Below, piece after piece: positions 13,342 to 23,537 of a stretch of DNA of 64,000 nucleotides. The notes below the pieces were generated by a model. The model was not told the origin of the DNA, searched no databases, and was given only the letters and a program-made list of their open reading frames with translations. This DNA comes from Gloeopeniophorella convolvens (Eukaryota; Basidiomycota; Agaricomycetes; Russulales), in assembly GCA_022496205.1 (NCBI GenBank), contig WTXD01000071.1, positions 1 through 64,000 on the forward strand. The letters run 5' to 3'. Within the stretch, counting starts at the first letter, position 1. Each line of letters opens with the position of its first letter. The translations under genes were made by a program, and so were the position numbers.

Positions 13342-14723
13342 TCAGTCGTCGCCGATTTTGGGGGCCAGGTAGTACCGGATGTACCCTTGGCCGAACGTGT
13401 ATGATACCTGCGCGACGCCATCAGCCAACTGACAACAAACCCGAATTCTCTGACTCACAAGAAGTGGAACATCGTTCTTGAGCATAAGCTGCACAGTGTC
13501 TGAGAGAGAAGAGCTCTTGGAGAAATTGACGAGGTATTTTAATGAGAACGTCAAGTTGACATGCTGGGTCATCTCAATGTGCACACCGCCACTGCCGCCC
13601 TCGATCGAATCTTCGCCCTTCTTTGCTTTCTTCTTCGCCTTTGGGTCCTATGCAGCGTTAGCGCACTTATCTCGGAGGCGCACTCCGGGGTGAGGACGTA
13701 CGGATGAGGACGCGGCGGGGCGTTTACGCTTCTTCTGCTTCTCACCGTCGCTCACCTCTTCCTCACCTTCGTCATCAGACCGGGCCCGAAATTCCTCTTC
13801 GTCCGCGTTCGCCATCTCCTCATCCTCATCGCCGTTGGCGCCTTCTTCCTTCTTCACCTTCTCTTTCTTGATCTTCTTCGGCTTCTCCTCATCTTCCCCG
13901 TCCTCATCATCACCTCCCTGCTCCTCCTTGACCTCCTCTTCTTCCTCATCGTCCTTGCCGTAGTTCTCGTAACGTACGCGCGCCGCGTCGGTCTGCTTGA
14001 GGAGAATGTTCCCCTGAGCAGCCTCGCCGTCGCTTGCAAATCGGACACCCTCCTTGGATACTTCGATGCGAACAGATTCGCCGAGGGAGGAGAGGTCGCG
14101 GACAATCCGTGTGAACTCTGTTGCGGTCATGGTAACCCGCGCGTCATAGTCGGTAGCGGGGATGCCAAGCGTGTCAGCGTCAATGTCCATCAGCTTCATA
14201 TCGTATTCGGCGATACGATCTCCGTCTGTGTGGTGGGAGGTAGCATGTCAGCGAAGCCTGCAAGAATAGCGAAAAGTAGGAGGACGCACGACGCGCCTCG
14301 TACTTGAGGCTAAGAACGTCACCATCGTCTGTCGCCTTGAGCGTACAGCTGTCATCATCCTTGGCGCACTTGAGTACTTTGGTGAGGGAGTTCAAGTTAA
14401 CGCCAAGAGGGATTGGACGGTCGCAGCGGTAGGTAGCAAAGCCGTCCGCGTGTAGCTTAACCGAAACGAGGGCAACATGAGAGTTATCCATCGCTTGCAG
14501 GTTCTAAAGCACATTGAATAACACGCTCAGAGATTGACAGAGTACGCAACTCACGACGCCACTGTCATTGCACTCGAAATTGGCGTCTTGCACCAATTCC
14601 TTGACGGCTGGAAGTGAATTGTAAGCTCGCATGCTCGCCAATCAGTCCAAGCTCGGCGCCGTAGTACACACCATCAAGAAGACGCTTCAAAGTCGCAGCC
14701 TCGTTGAGTTTTGCTTCGAACAT
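13342..14723 (-). CDS. pcna: PCNA sliding clamp with a long charged insertion
   Basis: The trimeric clamp holds DNA polymerase delta and repair factors on DNA in the nucleus. Six exons (14672-14723, 14555-14607, 14290-14503, 13702-14225, 13459-13647, 13342-13407) sum to 1098 nt, giving 365 residues. The protein starts MFEAKLNEA, has KLMDIDADTLGIP and the interdomain loop, and ends YYLAPKIGDD. Lys164, the ubiquitin/SUMO site, is at the same number as in human PCNA (VSKEGVRF). The usual length is about 260 residues. The extra ~105 residues (about 190-302) are an acidic/lysine-rich stretch inserted between NILLKQ and VHIEM, where other PCNAs have a short loop. The last intron (13408-13458, 51 nt) is in frame and stop-free, so its retention would add 17 residues. 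Confidence 0.95.
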
Positions 14724-14974
14724 GTTGCTGGGATGATAAGAGAGTACGATGGAGAGGACGAGCGATGAATGGACGCGTTCTTCGGTTCGCGCGGAGTCCG
14801 AAACGCGTGACAAAGCGCGTCTGTCACGCGCGTGACACCTTTCTCTGCGCTGCGGCAATCGCGGGCCGGGCCATGCTCATTGTTTCTCGACGCTGCACTT
14901 TCGGGTCGTTGCTCTGCCATCGACCGCTCGCCAGCAGGCCCTGTTCGTACGCCCGGAACTTAGAATCTCACAAT
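14724..14974. promoter_or_regulatory. Shared divergent promoter with MluI cell-cycle boxes
   Basis: The 251 bp separate the PCNA start (minus) from the TatD start (plus). Two exact ACGCGT boxes lie at 14773-14778 and 14803-14808, and a perfect 14-bp palindrome GTCACGCGCGTGAC at 14823-14836. ACGCGT is the binding site of the MBF (Swi6/Mbp1-type) factor that switches on S-phase genes in fungi, which suits PCNA. The boxes are 50-115 bp from the PCNA ATG. Confidence 0.7.
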
Positions 14975-16210
14975 ATGGGAAAGAACAACAAGAAAGGCCC
15001 CTCGGAAGAGAGCTTGCTGCTTCCTGCACACCCTGCGCACACCTCGGCGCCAATCGTCGACACCCACACACATCTAGTGTCCACTTTTGCCGCCTACAAG
15101 CACAAGTACAAAGAGGGGAAGTATGAGAACGTGTACGACTTCGTACGGGGAATCTACAGAGGAAAGAGGATATCAACTTTAGTTGACGTCTGGTGTGAGG
15201 CACCTGTGCAGCCAGTATGGAGGGAGATTGCGGACTCTGCGCTGGTTGAGGAGGACAAGAAGGAAAAGTGGGGTGGATTGGAGTATTGGTTTGTCATGGG
15301 TGCGTCCTCATCGGTCACCCAGGCGCCCTGATCTCTCACCAGCTCGCAGGTGTGCATCCGTCAGTCTTCGGTCGGCTTGCCTGTTGCAAGCGACAAATGC
15401 TGACTACAGGATGTGAGCCAGCCATGAGGCCAGGCTATACAACGACGATGTTGAGAAGGATATGTGTGTGCTCATTTTTCTTGCTTTTCCGTGATGCACT
15501 TATCACTACCGCTGTATCAGCCTCGAAGCCATGACGCACCCGCGTAATGTAGGGTGGGGCGAAATTGGTCTCGATTTCCACTACGACAACTCGCCCCGTG
15601 ACATCCAGCGCGATATCTTTACGCGACAGCTACGCCACGCCGTACGGCTAGGCAAGCCAATCACTGTGCACACACGCGAGGCGGACGAGGACACAGAGCA
15701 GATACTCAAGGCCGAGGTTCCTAAAAACCATAGGGTGCGTTTGGCAAATTTGTCTGCCCTCGTAGAGTACCATCGACATCCACAGATACACATACATTGC
15801 TTCACGGACTCTCCAGATTTTGCGCAACGCCTCCTAGACCATTTTCCGAATCTCTATATCGGCATCACTGGTACGTGCGAGCACCTTCAGGGTTTACCTG
15901 GCACCACGATTGACCTGTCCCGCCAGGTGTGATCACATTCTCGTCGAATGAGAACACCACCGAAATTGTTCGCCGCATGATCACGAACTCACCCACGCCA
16001 CGCATCATCCTCGAGACGGACGCGCCGTATATGGTTCCGGCCAACATCTACAGCTCTCTACCGGGCATGAAGGGGCGGTTCCCACTTTGCCATACAGCGA
16101 TGATACCATGGACGGCAGAGTTTGTGGCGAGTATCGGGGGCGAAGGTTGGGATGTTGAGCGGGTGTTGGAGCTTGGAAAAACAAATGCACACAGTGTATA
16201 TGGCGTTTAG
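14975..16210 (+). CDS. TatD-family metal-dependent DNase
   Basis: TatD nucleases are TIM-barrel metal-dependent hydrolases with 3'-5' exonuclease activity, linked to DNA repair and apoptosis-like DNA breakdown. Six exons (14975-15299, 15350-15359, 15422-15463, 15521-15734, 15786-15870, 15927-16210) sum to 960 nt, 319 residues. Visible motifs are DTHTHL (metal site), GVHPHE, EIGLDFHYD, VHTREAD, HIHCFTDS and LETDAPYM. The GVHPHE motif is only formed if a 10-nt exon at 15350-15359 is used. An N-terminal basic patch (MGKNNKKG) precedes the barrel. It is divergent from PCNA and convergent with the next gene. Confidence 0.92.
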
Positions 16211-16581
16211 ATTGCTTTGAGCACAAGCTGGGCCATAGAATCTCAGCCCACCTGATCGCTACGGGTTCCAGTAAGCACAATGACCGTATCGCGTGGGCTT
16301 CACGCAGTCTTACAGATGCATATACTCCCCACTGTGAATTAATAGATCATTAACAGCGTAAGAAATCGTGGAAATGCGTAATACATTATTAGCATGAGTC
16401 GACATCAACATCAAAAAAAACATGAGGTGCGTGAACGAAACACAACGTGCAAAGTCCAGCTCGTGGTACGGCGCAAACAAGCGTACATGCAATAACGATA
16501 ACAATGACCAAAGGATTGACAGCGCGAAGCGCGGGGACGAGATGGGAAGGAAAAAGTGACAGGGGAAGGGGAAGAAAGGGG

Positions 16582-19500
16582 TTAGAGAGGGCGTGCGGCG
16601 AGCAGCGCACGCATTTCGACGATACACTCGCTGCATCGTGCGTGGACCTCGCGCGCATTCTCGAGCAGCGGCCGGATCGTCTCGGGCGTTAGCGACAGCG
16701 CGAGACTCGTCATATCGCCTGCCGGCAGCGTGTGCGTCGGCGGCGGTACAGAGCGCACGGAACCGGTCAACGGGCCGCGCCGCGAGGACAGGCGCCGTGG
16801 ACTCCTGCTCTTGCCTTTGCTCAGCGTGGGCGCAACTGCAAGGGAACCCTGTGCCTCGACGACCTCCTCGACGTTTGAGAGCCGTGTTGAGCGCATGAAT
16901 GGCCCAGGAGGTGAGGCGGCGGCGGGCGGCGGTACGGGTAGTGGTGGCGACGCTGGGACTGCTGTCGCGGCGAGAGAAATCTGCGAGCGTGAGCTAGTAG
17001 AAGGCGAGTCGGCCCAGAGCGATAGAGATGATTGTGATGCGTTTGCAGGCCGCTCTTTCCTCAAAACCGCGGGTTTGCGCTCGCGTCCAGGCTCGTACGG
17101 GTGCCGCGAGCGGCGTCCGCGCAACGTCGCCATACCATTGGCGTCCTTGAGCCCCAAGGCACGTGCCGCAGCATCAAGGTCTTCGGCAGAGTCGAGGTGG
17201 TCCCAGTCTTCCTCCTCGTCCATTGGGTCGATGCGGCTACCGAGATCGGAGCCACTGCTTGAGGAGTGCAAGATGTGGGGCTGAGGTTGACGGGGAGAGT
17301 GACCCGAGGACGACTCAGCCTCTGTTGACGGAGAGCCCTTACTCTTTTGCGCAAAGCGGAAGATTGATGCGATAGAAGGTCGGCGGGGGGACTTGTGGGT
17401 TAGTGCCGGTGCAGTCCTAAAGGGAGAGCTCGCGCGGATGGAAGAGGTCGCCTCAGGACCGGTGCTGGTCTTTGGGGCGCGCTGGGTGTGACCGTGTTGT
17501 GACTGATCATCATACGAGGATGACGCACTCGTCGATGCAGAAGAAGCAGGACGGAACGGGATAGGTAGCGGATGACGATGGTGGCTCCTCGTAAGCGAGC
17601 GGAGCATGTCCCGTAGCCCACTCATCCCCAGACGACTATACCGCCGTTTCTTTGACGGCGATGAGTTGCGTGCCGACTCCTCCGATGGCAGCGTAATGGT
17701 GCTGCTCGTTGCTTCGCCCCAGCGCCAATTCCTATTGACAGGCCCTTCTTCGGGAATCTGCAGATTTGCGAGCATCGTCGGCGACGAGTCGGGTTTGTTG
17801 AGCATGTCTCGGAGTAACCACAACTGTCGCTGACTGAGGTCATTGCGTCCCGTCGACGCTCGCCATTCACTCGGCATCGATGCTGCGGGTGGACCAGAGA
17901 AGGCCATGGGAAAGGGTGGTCCAGCCTCATCCCCCGCAAGAGTGATAGCACGCTCGCGGCTTCGTCGGCCGTTGATCGAGTCGCTAGGGTAGGCCGATTG
18001 CTGCGCGGGGGCTGAAAAAGACGATGGTGGCGGAGACATTGAGGGTGCTGGTGCCCCTCCGCCTAGTTCTATGAGAAGCTCAGCGCATTCCCAGGATATC
18101 TTGTATTTGTGGTCCAAGTGGAAGAAAGATGCTGCGAACTGCTTATGAGGATTCGCAGTTACAATAATAGGATTAGGGTTGGTATTTGAACGTGCGCGTG
18201 AGCGAGGTCGAGGTAAATTGAAGAACGTGGGAGATGTGGTGCGGGAAGGTGGCCGAGGTTCCTCGAGGAGGACCGCTTGCGCCTCTGAAGCAAGGCTTTG
18301 ATAGAGACTTTGGAGATCCTTTAGCTCTGTATGGAGGGTCAACTCGTGTACGCGTTCGTTAGAAGACCGCGTGCTTACTCTCAACCCCAGCCGCAAACTC
18401 GCGCACCATGCCTAGATCACGCTTCAATCCAACCTGCGCTTGGCTTATTCTTGCAGGTATCTTCAAATCACCTAGAGAATTCCGCCTCGGAACGATGCCC
18501 GTGACGGATGTAGGAGGTGGTGGTTGCGTGGCACGTCCCAAGGAAGCAGACTGTGGGGAGCCTGGCGACTTTGTGGGCGAAGGCCTCGGCGTGATGGTCG
18601 ATGGCGATGGTATTGATGGGGCGTCGATCGAAGGCCGCAAAAGCAACGACTCGACACCAGCAACAGGTGTTTCTGATGTCGAGGCGATAGACTGCTCCGA
18701 TGTGGTCGACCTACGCGGCTGTGCTTCTCGGGGCCCACGCGGTGGCGACGGAGGCTGCAACTCGATTGGCGGTAGCAGCTGAGCGGAAATACTCGGCGTC
18801 ATAGGTACGGCAGAAACTGGAATCTGCGGTATTGATGCTGATTCGACGACATCTTCAATCGTCGCGGAGCTCTTGCTGCGCCTGTGCTTCTTGCTCGAAA
18901 CAAGAGATATGCGGCGAACACCGCTCATGAAGCCACGCTGACCTTCTTTCTCCTTCCCCTTTTCAGCGTGATTCCCTTTACCCCCATTCTCGCGAGTGAA
19001 GTCCTCCGTGCTGGTGCGAGACGTCGAACGAGAGATTGATCGTGCCCCGTATGATGCATGACGAGGGAAACTGGGGAGCGACATCGCAGGGACCTGCATC
19101 GATTTGGGCCGGCGCGGGCGGCGCGGGGAGGAAGGGGGCGATCCGTCTGGTGTTGACCCAATATCGCGCGGCCGTTCACCCAGCATGACAGCGTGCGACT
19201 TGCCCCGCTTGGTAGGCGAGTCGGCTGCAGCGGCGAAGACCTTCAAACGGCCGAAGCTACGCTCATGCTTCAGCTCGAGCGCAGCGGACCCTGACGGGGA
19301 GCCTGGCGCCGAATCAGGCGTGTCCCCACCAGAGGACCGAAAAAACCAGCTGGATGCGCGGGAGGGAGATTGCGTCTGTGACGTAGACGCACGAGGGGTG
19401 GCATCTTGGCCGCCTTGAGTGGTTGCAATGACATCAGCGGGACCAGTACTCGCGCGTTTCTTCCGAGTACCCCATTTCTTGACAGACCCGATGCGAGAGA

Positions 19501-20493
19501 GAAGAGGCGTCCTAGTAGGGTTGGGAACTTCGGTAGAGGGGAGCTCGACGGGAACGGGGTCCGGAGAGGATGGTTGAGGAGGGGAGGGTAACGAAGGGAC
19601 ATCCTGCCGGCGATCAAGGAGTTCGAAAACATTGTTGTCAGGTGGACGCGACTTCTTCCGTAAGCGCCTGCGCTCTTTGTGCGCTGGTGGGCTTGACGGG
19701 CTTGCAGCCTGAGCAGAAGAACTCCCCGGGCGCAGGGGAAGATGTGCAACGGAAGAATACGTCACAGAATCGCGCGCAGAGGGTATGGAGAAAACCGACA
19801 TTGTCGGAGAACCAGGGAACGCTTCCGCTGAGGGCGCAAGTGAAAGTGGTATAGCGGGCACGGGGGGTGGAGAAGCAAGTCTGCCACTGACTGCAGCTTT
19901 GCGAGGATGCGCGGTGACGGTCTTATCTTCTTCCTGGTCAGCAAAATCTACGCCGTCCTCTTCGTCCGATGAGTCCCACGCATGGTCCTTTCTGGGTGAG
20001 TTGGCCTTGTGAATGTCAAATTCGTCATCCCAATTCTCTGGTTCAGGTATCTCTGGGAGTTTGGAAGGGGTCCGATGGGGTCGTGAAGGTGGTCGACGAA
20101 CAGGCGAATCGGCCTTGTCTTCAAAATCGTCGTCCCAGTTCTCCGTCTGAGAGATGTGACTCTTTGGGGGAGTTGATGGGCCGGGTTCTGCCCACGTCTG
20201 TAAGCGAGAGATGGAGGGTTGGTCATCGAGTTGAACGAGGGAAGACTGGGAGCGCCGTGCGGCGAGAGCGTCACCACGCCGCTCTTGGGATGTCGATGTC
20301 GACCAGCGCGGCTCATCGGAGTCGGACTTGCGAGTACGGGGAAGATCCTTTGCTTGCTGGAAGACGAAGTCGTCGTCCCAATTCTCCGATGGAACTACAA
20401 GTTGGGGCGGAAACGCGGCTAATGAGAACACGTTTGGAGGCGCGTGCTGGAACGCATAGTGAGCTACGCACCTGTGGCACCGATTGTGGCCAT
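16582..20493 (-). CDS. Large disordered NWDDDF-repeat protein, possibly Byr4/Bfa1-like
   Basis: Three exons (20472-20493, 18379-20418, 16582-18326) sum to 3807 nt, 1268 residues. The ATG at 20493 was chosen because the 22-nt first exon joins in frame only from there. Three copies of NWDD[D/E]F lie near residues 20, 101 and 136. Most of the rest is low-complexity Ser/Pro/Arg-rich sequence. A structured part after the second intron reads LKDLQSLYQSL and, later, YKISWECAELLIELGG. WDDDF-type motifs are found in Byr4/Bfa1, the scaffold half of the GTPase-activating complex controlling septation in yeasts. That link is an inference from the motifs and is not certain. A basic region with GLRDMLRSL and an acidic MDEEEDWDHL stretch are also present. 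Confidence 0.6.
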
Positions 20494-20706
20494 TCGAGCG
20501 ACTCGCTACCATCTACCGCGACGAATGTCGCGTCGTGAAGACGTTGGAACAGCGGAAAGATGAGGCGGTCGGTTGTTGGCAAGAATCAAGACAGACAAAG
20601 GTGCTGTTGCGAATGAACCGCGAACTGAAAACAACGCCCTTCGTTATGTAAGCACGTGCTCTTCAGCTCTTGCCGGGTTCCCTCAGGACCCTGCCAAACC
20701 CCTATG

Positions 20707-20809
20707 GAGGTTAGATCCTGAGGAGCAGATTTTCGGTTCTCTTCGGGATCTCCGGCCCGGGCCGTCCCGGAGCGGGCCGGCAAGATTCGGTTCTTTTCCA
20801 TCTAACCTC
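20707..20809. repeat. 103-bp element with inverted ends and GC-rich core
   Basis: The ends are the exact 10-bp inverted repeat GAGGTTAGAT (20707-20716) and ATCTAACCTC (20800-20809). The centre is palindromic (CCCGGGCC), with CGGTTCT on both sides. Related words (ATTCGGTYC followed by AT[C/G]TAAC[C/A]TC) recur at about 21427-21453 and 21469-21496, so this looks like a small dispersed repeat. Confidence 0.5.
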
Positions 20810-23537
20810 GCACAACCTCTGCGCTGCAACAGCAGATCTCAGTCGTTTCTGCATGTAACTTCGGCCAGGGCCTCCCATCGGCCTCGCGTTTCATGCAGTG
20901 CTGCATAAATAAGACTTTTTTTACAGCAGACTAGGCGCTGAGTGAGAAAGCATAACATGATTAGTACCTCAAGTCACTTATTCGAATCCCAAGCTACCAG
21001 AGACAAGTTTACTGTGCTTTAGTTGACAAATAAAACAGCTTGGGACACCTTTGAACCCATTCGAGGGTGTCTGTGTGGCCCAATTCCCGCTAGCAGCAGT
21101 GTATTTGTTGACAAGAACTCCATAGACCGAAGGAAGAATCAGCCGGGATTCGAACCCCGGACCTTCCCGCGCGCACAATCATGGTCGGTATGATGCTTAC
21201 CATTACACCAACGCAACATTCCGGCTTGCTCGTCTTGTGTCCCATATGACTACTGATATTGATATTGGTACCAACATGGCTATATTGTCACAGCGGAGCA
21301 ACAAATGAAAGGCTACGGGTGATACTCAGATATAGGATCTCTCACAGTGGTCTCAGAGCACTAATTACCAAGCGTATTCCATAAATTTCTCATCATACCT
21401 ACCCCGGATCGGTGGTCAGCGGACCAGATTCGGTCCTTTTGCCATGTAACATCGGTTGGTCACGAGACCGCATTCGGTTCAAAAGCATCTAACCTCCTCC
21501 CCCGGGCCGGCGGTTTTCGGTTTTTTTGGCATCGGAGCTCTAGCTGACTTTGGCAGGGTCCTGTTCCCTCCACCCCCGCTCTTTATATCTCCCTTAGCAT
21601 GGTCCGATCCCAGTTGCTCTGATTACCGACTGAGGAGTAAGTTGCGTCATGAAGGATAGTCCGTCGAGGCACTACAGCTCGCCGACCAGAGGTCTCCTCG
21701 TCGCCACACGAGGCACTCTACCCTGATTGGACACTTTCTGCTCTCGAGGCGTGTCGTGGCATGCCAGCACCCGGGTACGCGAAAACGTATATATACAGCT
21801 GCGACCGACACTGCATAACGCCTGTTGGAAGTACGTCATAGAGTGCACAGTTTGATTAGGTCGCCTGGCTCACGAGTCGCGTTCCAGGGGCGATTCATCC
21901 CGCGTCCCACATGGAGCAGACAGTGAAGATCTCGTGCACCCGCACCTTCCTAATCGTACCAGCGTTGAAGTAAAGCAAAATGCCATTTCTCCAGATTCAA
22001 CAGAAGTGTACTCCGAGGGGCTCCCGAACTGCAGAGGTGGTCGGGGACCACTGCGTTCAATACACACATACTACAGACCTATTAGTATTCTAGGGCTGTC
22101 GCGCTGTTTCAATTTCAAAGTTTCAACAGCTACGCATGCAAACCCTGTCGGGTCCTTGACTCAAAGACCCAGGTACTGGTATCTCGCAAATTTGGCTGTG
22201 CTAAACAGTCTTCGCTCATTATCAGTTGGTCCTGTGGATTGGTATTGAAAAGGTTTCAATCTCTGCTGACGAGAAAACGTTGTGACCCGACGAATCGTTT
22301 CGACCTTCACGAACCTGTACATCCCGTGGGAGTCAGTGCCCGGGGACAGTCATTGTCATCCAAAGTAGTAGCGGCTGCGCTACTTCGTTGAACTCGCCTC
22401 AAAGCAACTACCTGTCGATGGGTCGGTGGCGTATATATTGCTCCACCCTACTGGGGATTCAATATTCAACCAGCTGAATGCATATGCTAATATTAATACC
22501 ACGTGGGTTATATCGCGAACGCTGCGCGCAATGCCAGCCAGGCGTCTCACTGCGTGCGTAGAATGTATGAACGTTCTGTGTTCGGCTCCAGCCTTTCAGG
22601 CGAAGAGACAGGAAAGATGGCGTCATTTGGGAACGTTAAGGGACAGACGCTTCAGAATTGGTGCACTCTCGTGCATACCATGAGACCCGTGTACCCCCCC
22701 CCCCCATGACCGCGACGTCGGCGCCTGTTCTCAAGATCTCGGCGCTTTTAGAAGTATACTCAGACTATGTGCATACATCAGTGTGCCCGAACACACTTTG
22801 AAGCATGCGCGTCAGAGGTGCCAATAGAGTGGTAGAATAAATTCTATATACCAGTGGAAAGGAATCCGAGCCGAGTCATCCACCGGAGGCCGGCGTTTGG
22901 GTGTGCAATCGTGATGATGCTGAGAGGCGCCCGGCCGGGGACACATGTAAGATAAGGAGTGGCACATGTGTTCACACACTAGTGCACTGGATTTATTGGT
23001 TTAGATTGTGCAAAAATAAGGGCGAAGAGCTCATGCAGTGAAGTTGTTGAAAGCTCGTTCGAGATCGATGCTCTGGATTGGTAGCTACAGCCTCGGTGAG
23101 CGTCATGTGTGTAGCTATTTGATGTCGTAGGGGTAAAATTTCGGGATGCTTGGGGTTGGCGCGCGCCATACTTAGGTGCTGCGCCTCTGGATTGAGCGCG
23201 CGCTGCCGCAGGCGCCGTTTCATGCGTTTCGCTGGAGGATTCAGCCCGGGTGTCAGTAAATGGTCGTTGTTTGACGAGGAGCGTGAGAAGATGATCGTGC
23301 GACTCGAGACGACAAGGTCGCTCCCTATTCACTGCACAGACTTTCTCCTACAGACTCTCCACCACCCTCTCTTTTTGTTTCTTCACTACCAGCCGCGCAC
23401 AACTGTTCAACTGCTCGTAGACTAAGGGTTGTTAAAAGTGCGTGTGTGTGAATAGATGGGTGCGTCCTATCTAGCTCCCAATTTAATCGCGCTTTATAAA
23501 CGTGCCCTTCGCACTGCCTCCAGCTCTCGGTGCCACG
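20810..23537. other. Gene-free region apart from the tRNA-like locus
   Basis: No supported protein gene. The part near 21420-21540 has CGGTTC/CTAACCTC repeats related to the 20.7 kb element. A run of 12 C lies at 22694-22705. The right end (about 23400-23537) must hold the promoter and 5' leader of the next gene. Confidence 0.4.
21136..21221 (-). tRNA. tRNA-like locus with A and B boxes; isotype not assignable, possibly a relic or SINE head
   Basis: On the minus strand an internal A-box-like TGGTGTAATGG (21200-21210) is followed by a perfect B box GGTTCGAATCC (21146-21156) at a tRNA-like distance. The T arm CCGGG/CCCGG is visible. However, the acceptor ends pair for only four bases (GAAT with ATTC) and I could not build an anticodon stem-loop with U33, with or without an intron. 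It may be a diverged or unusual tRNA, a pseudogene, or the head of a tRNA-derived SINE. Confidence 0.5.

Noticed and set aside
22694..22705. Homopolymer runs (12 C here, 13 A at 34864, 11 G at 54563)
   Set aside because: Simple-sequence runs in gene-free DNA with nothing attached; no function is indicated.
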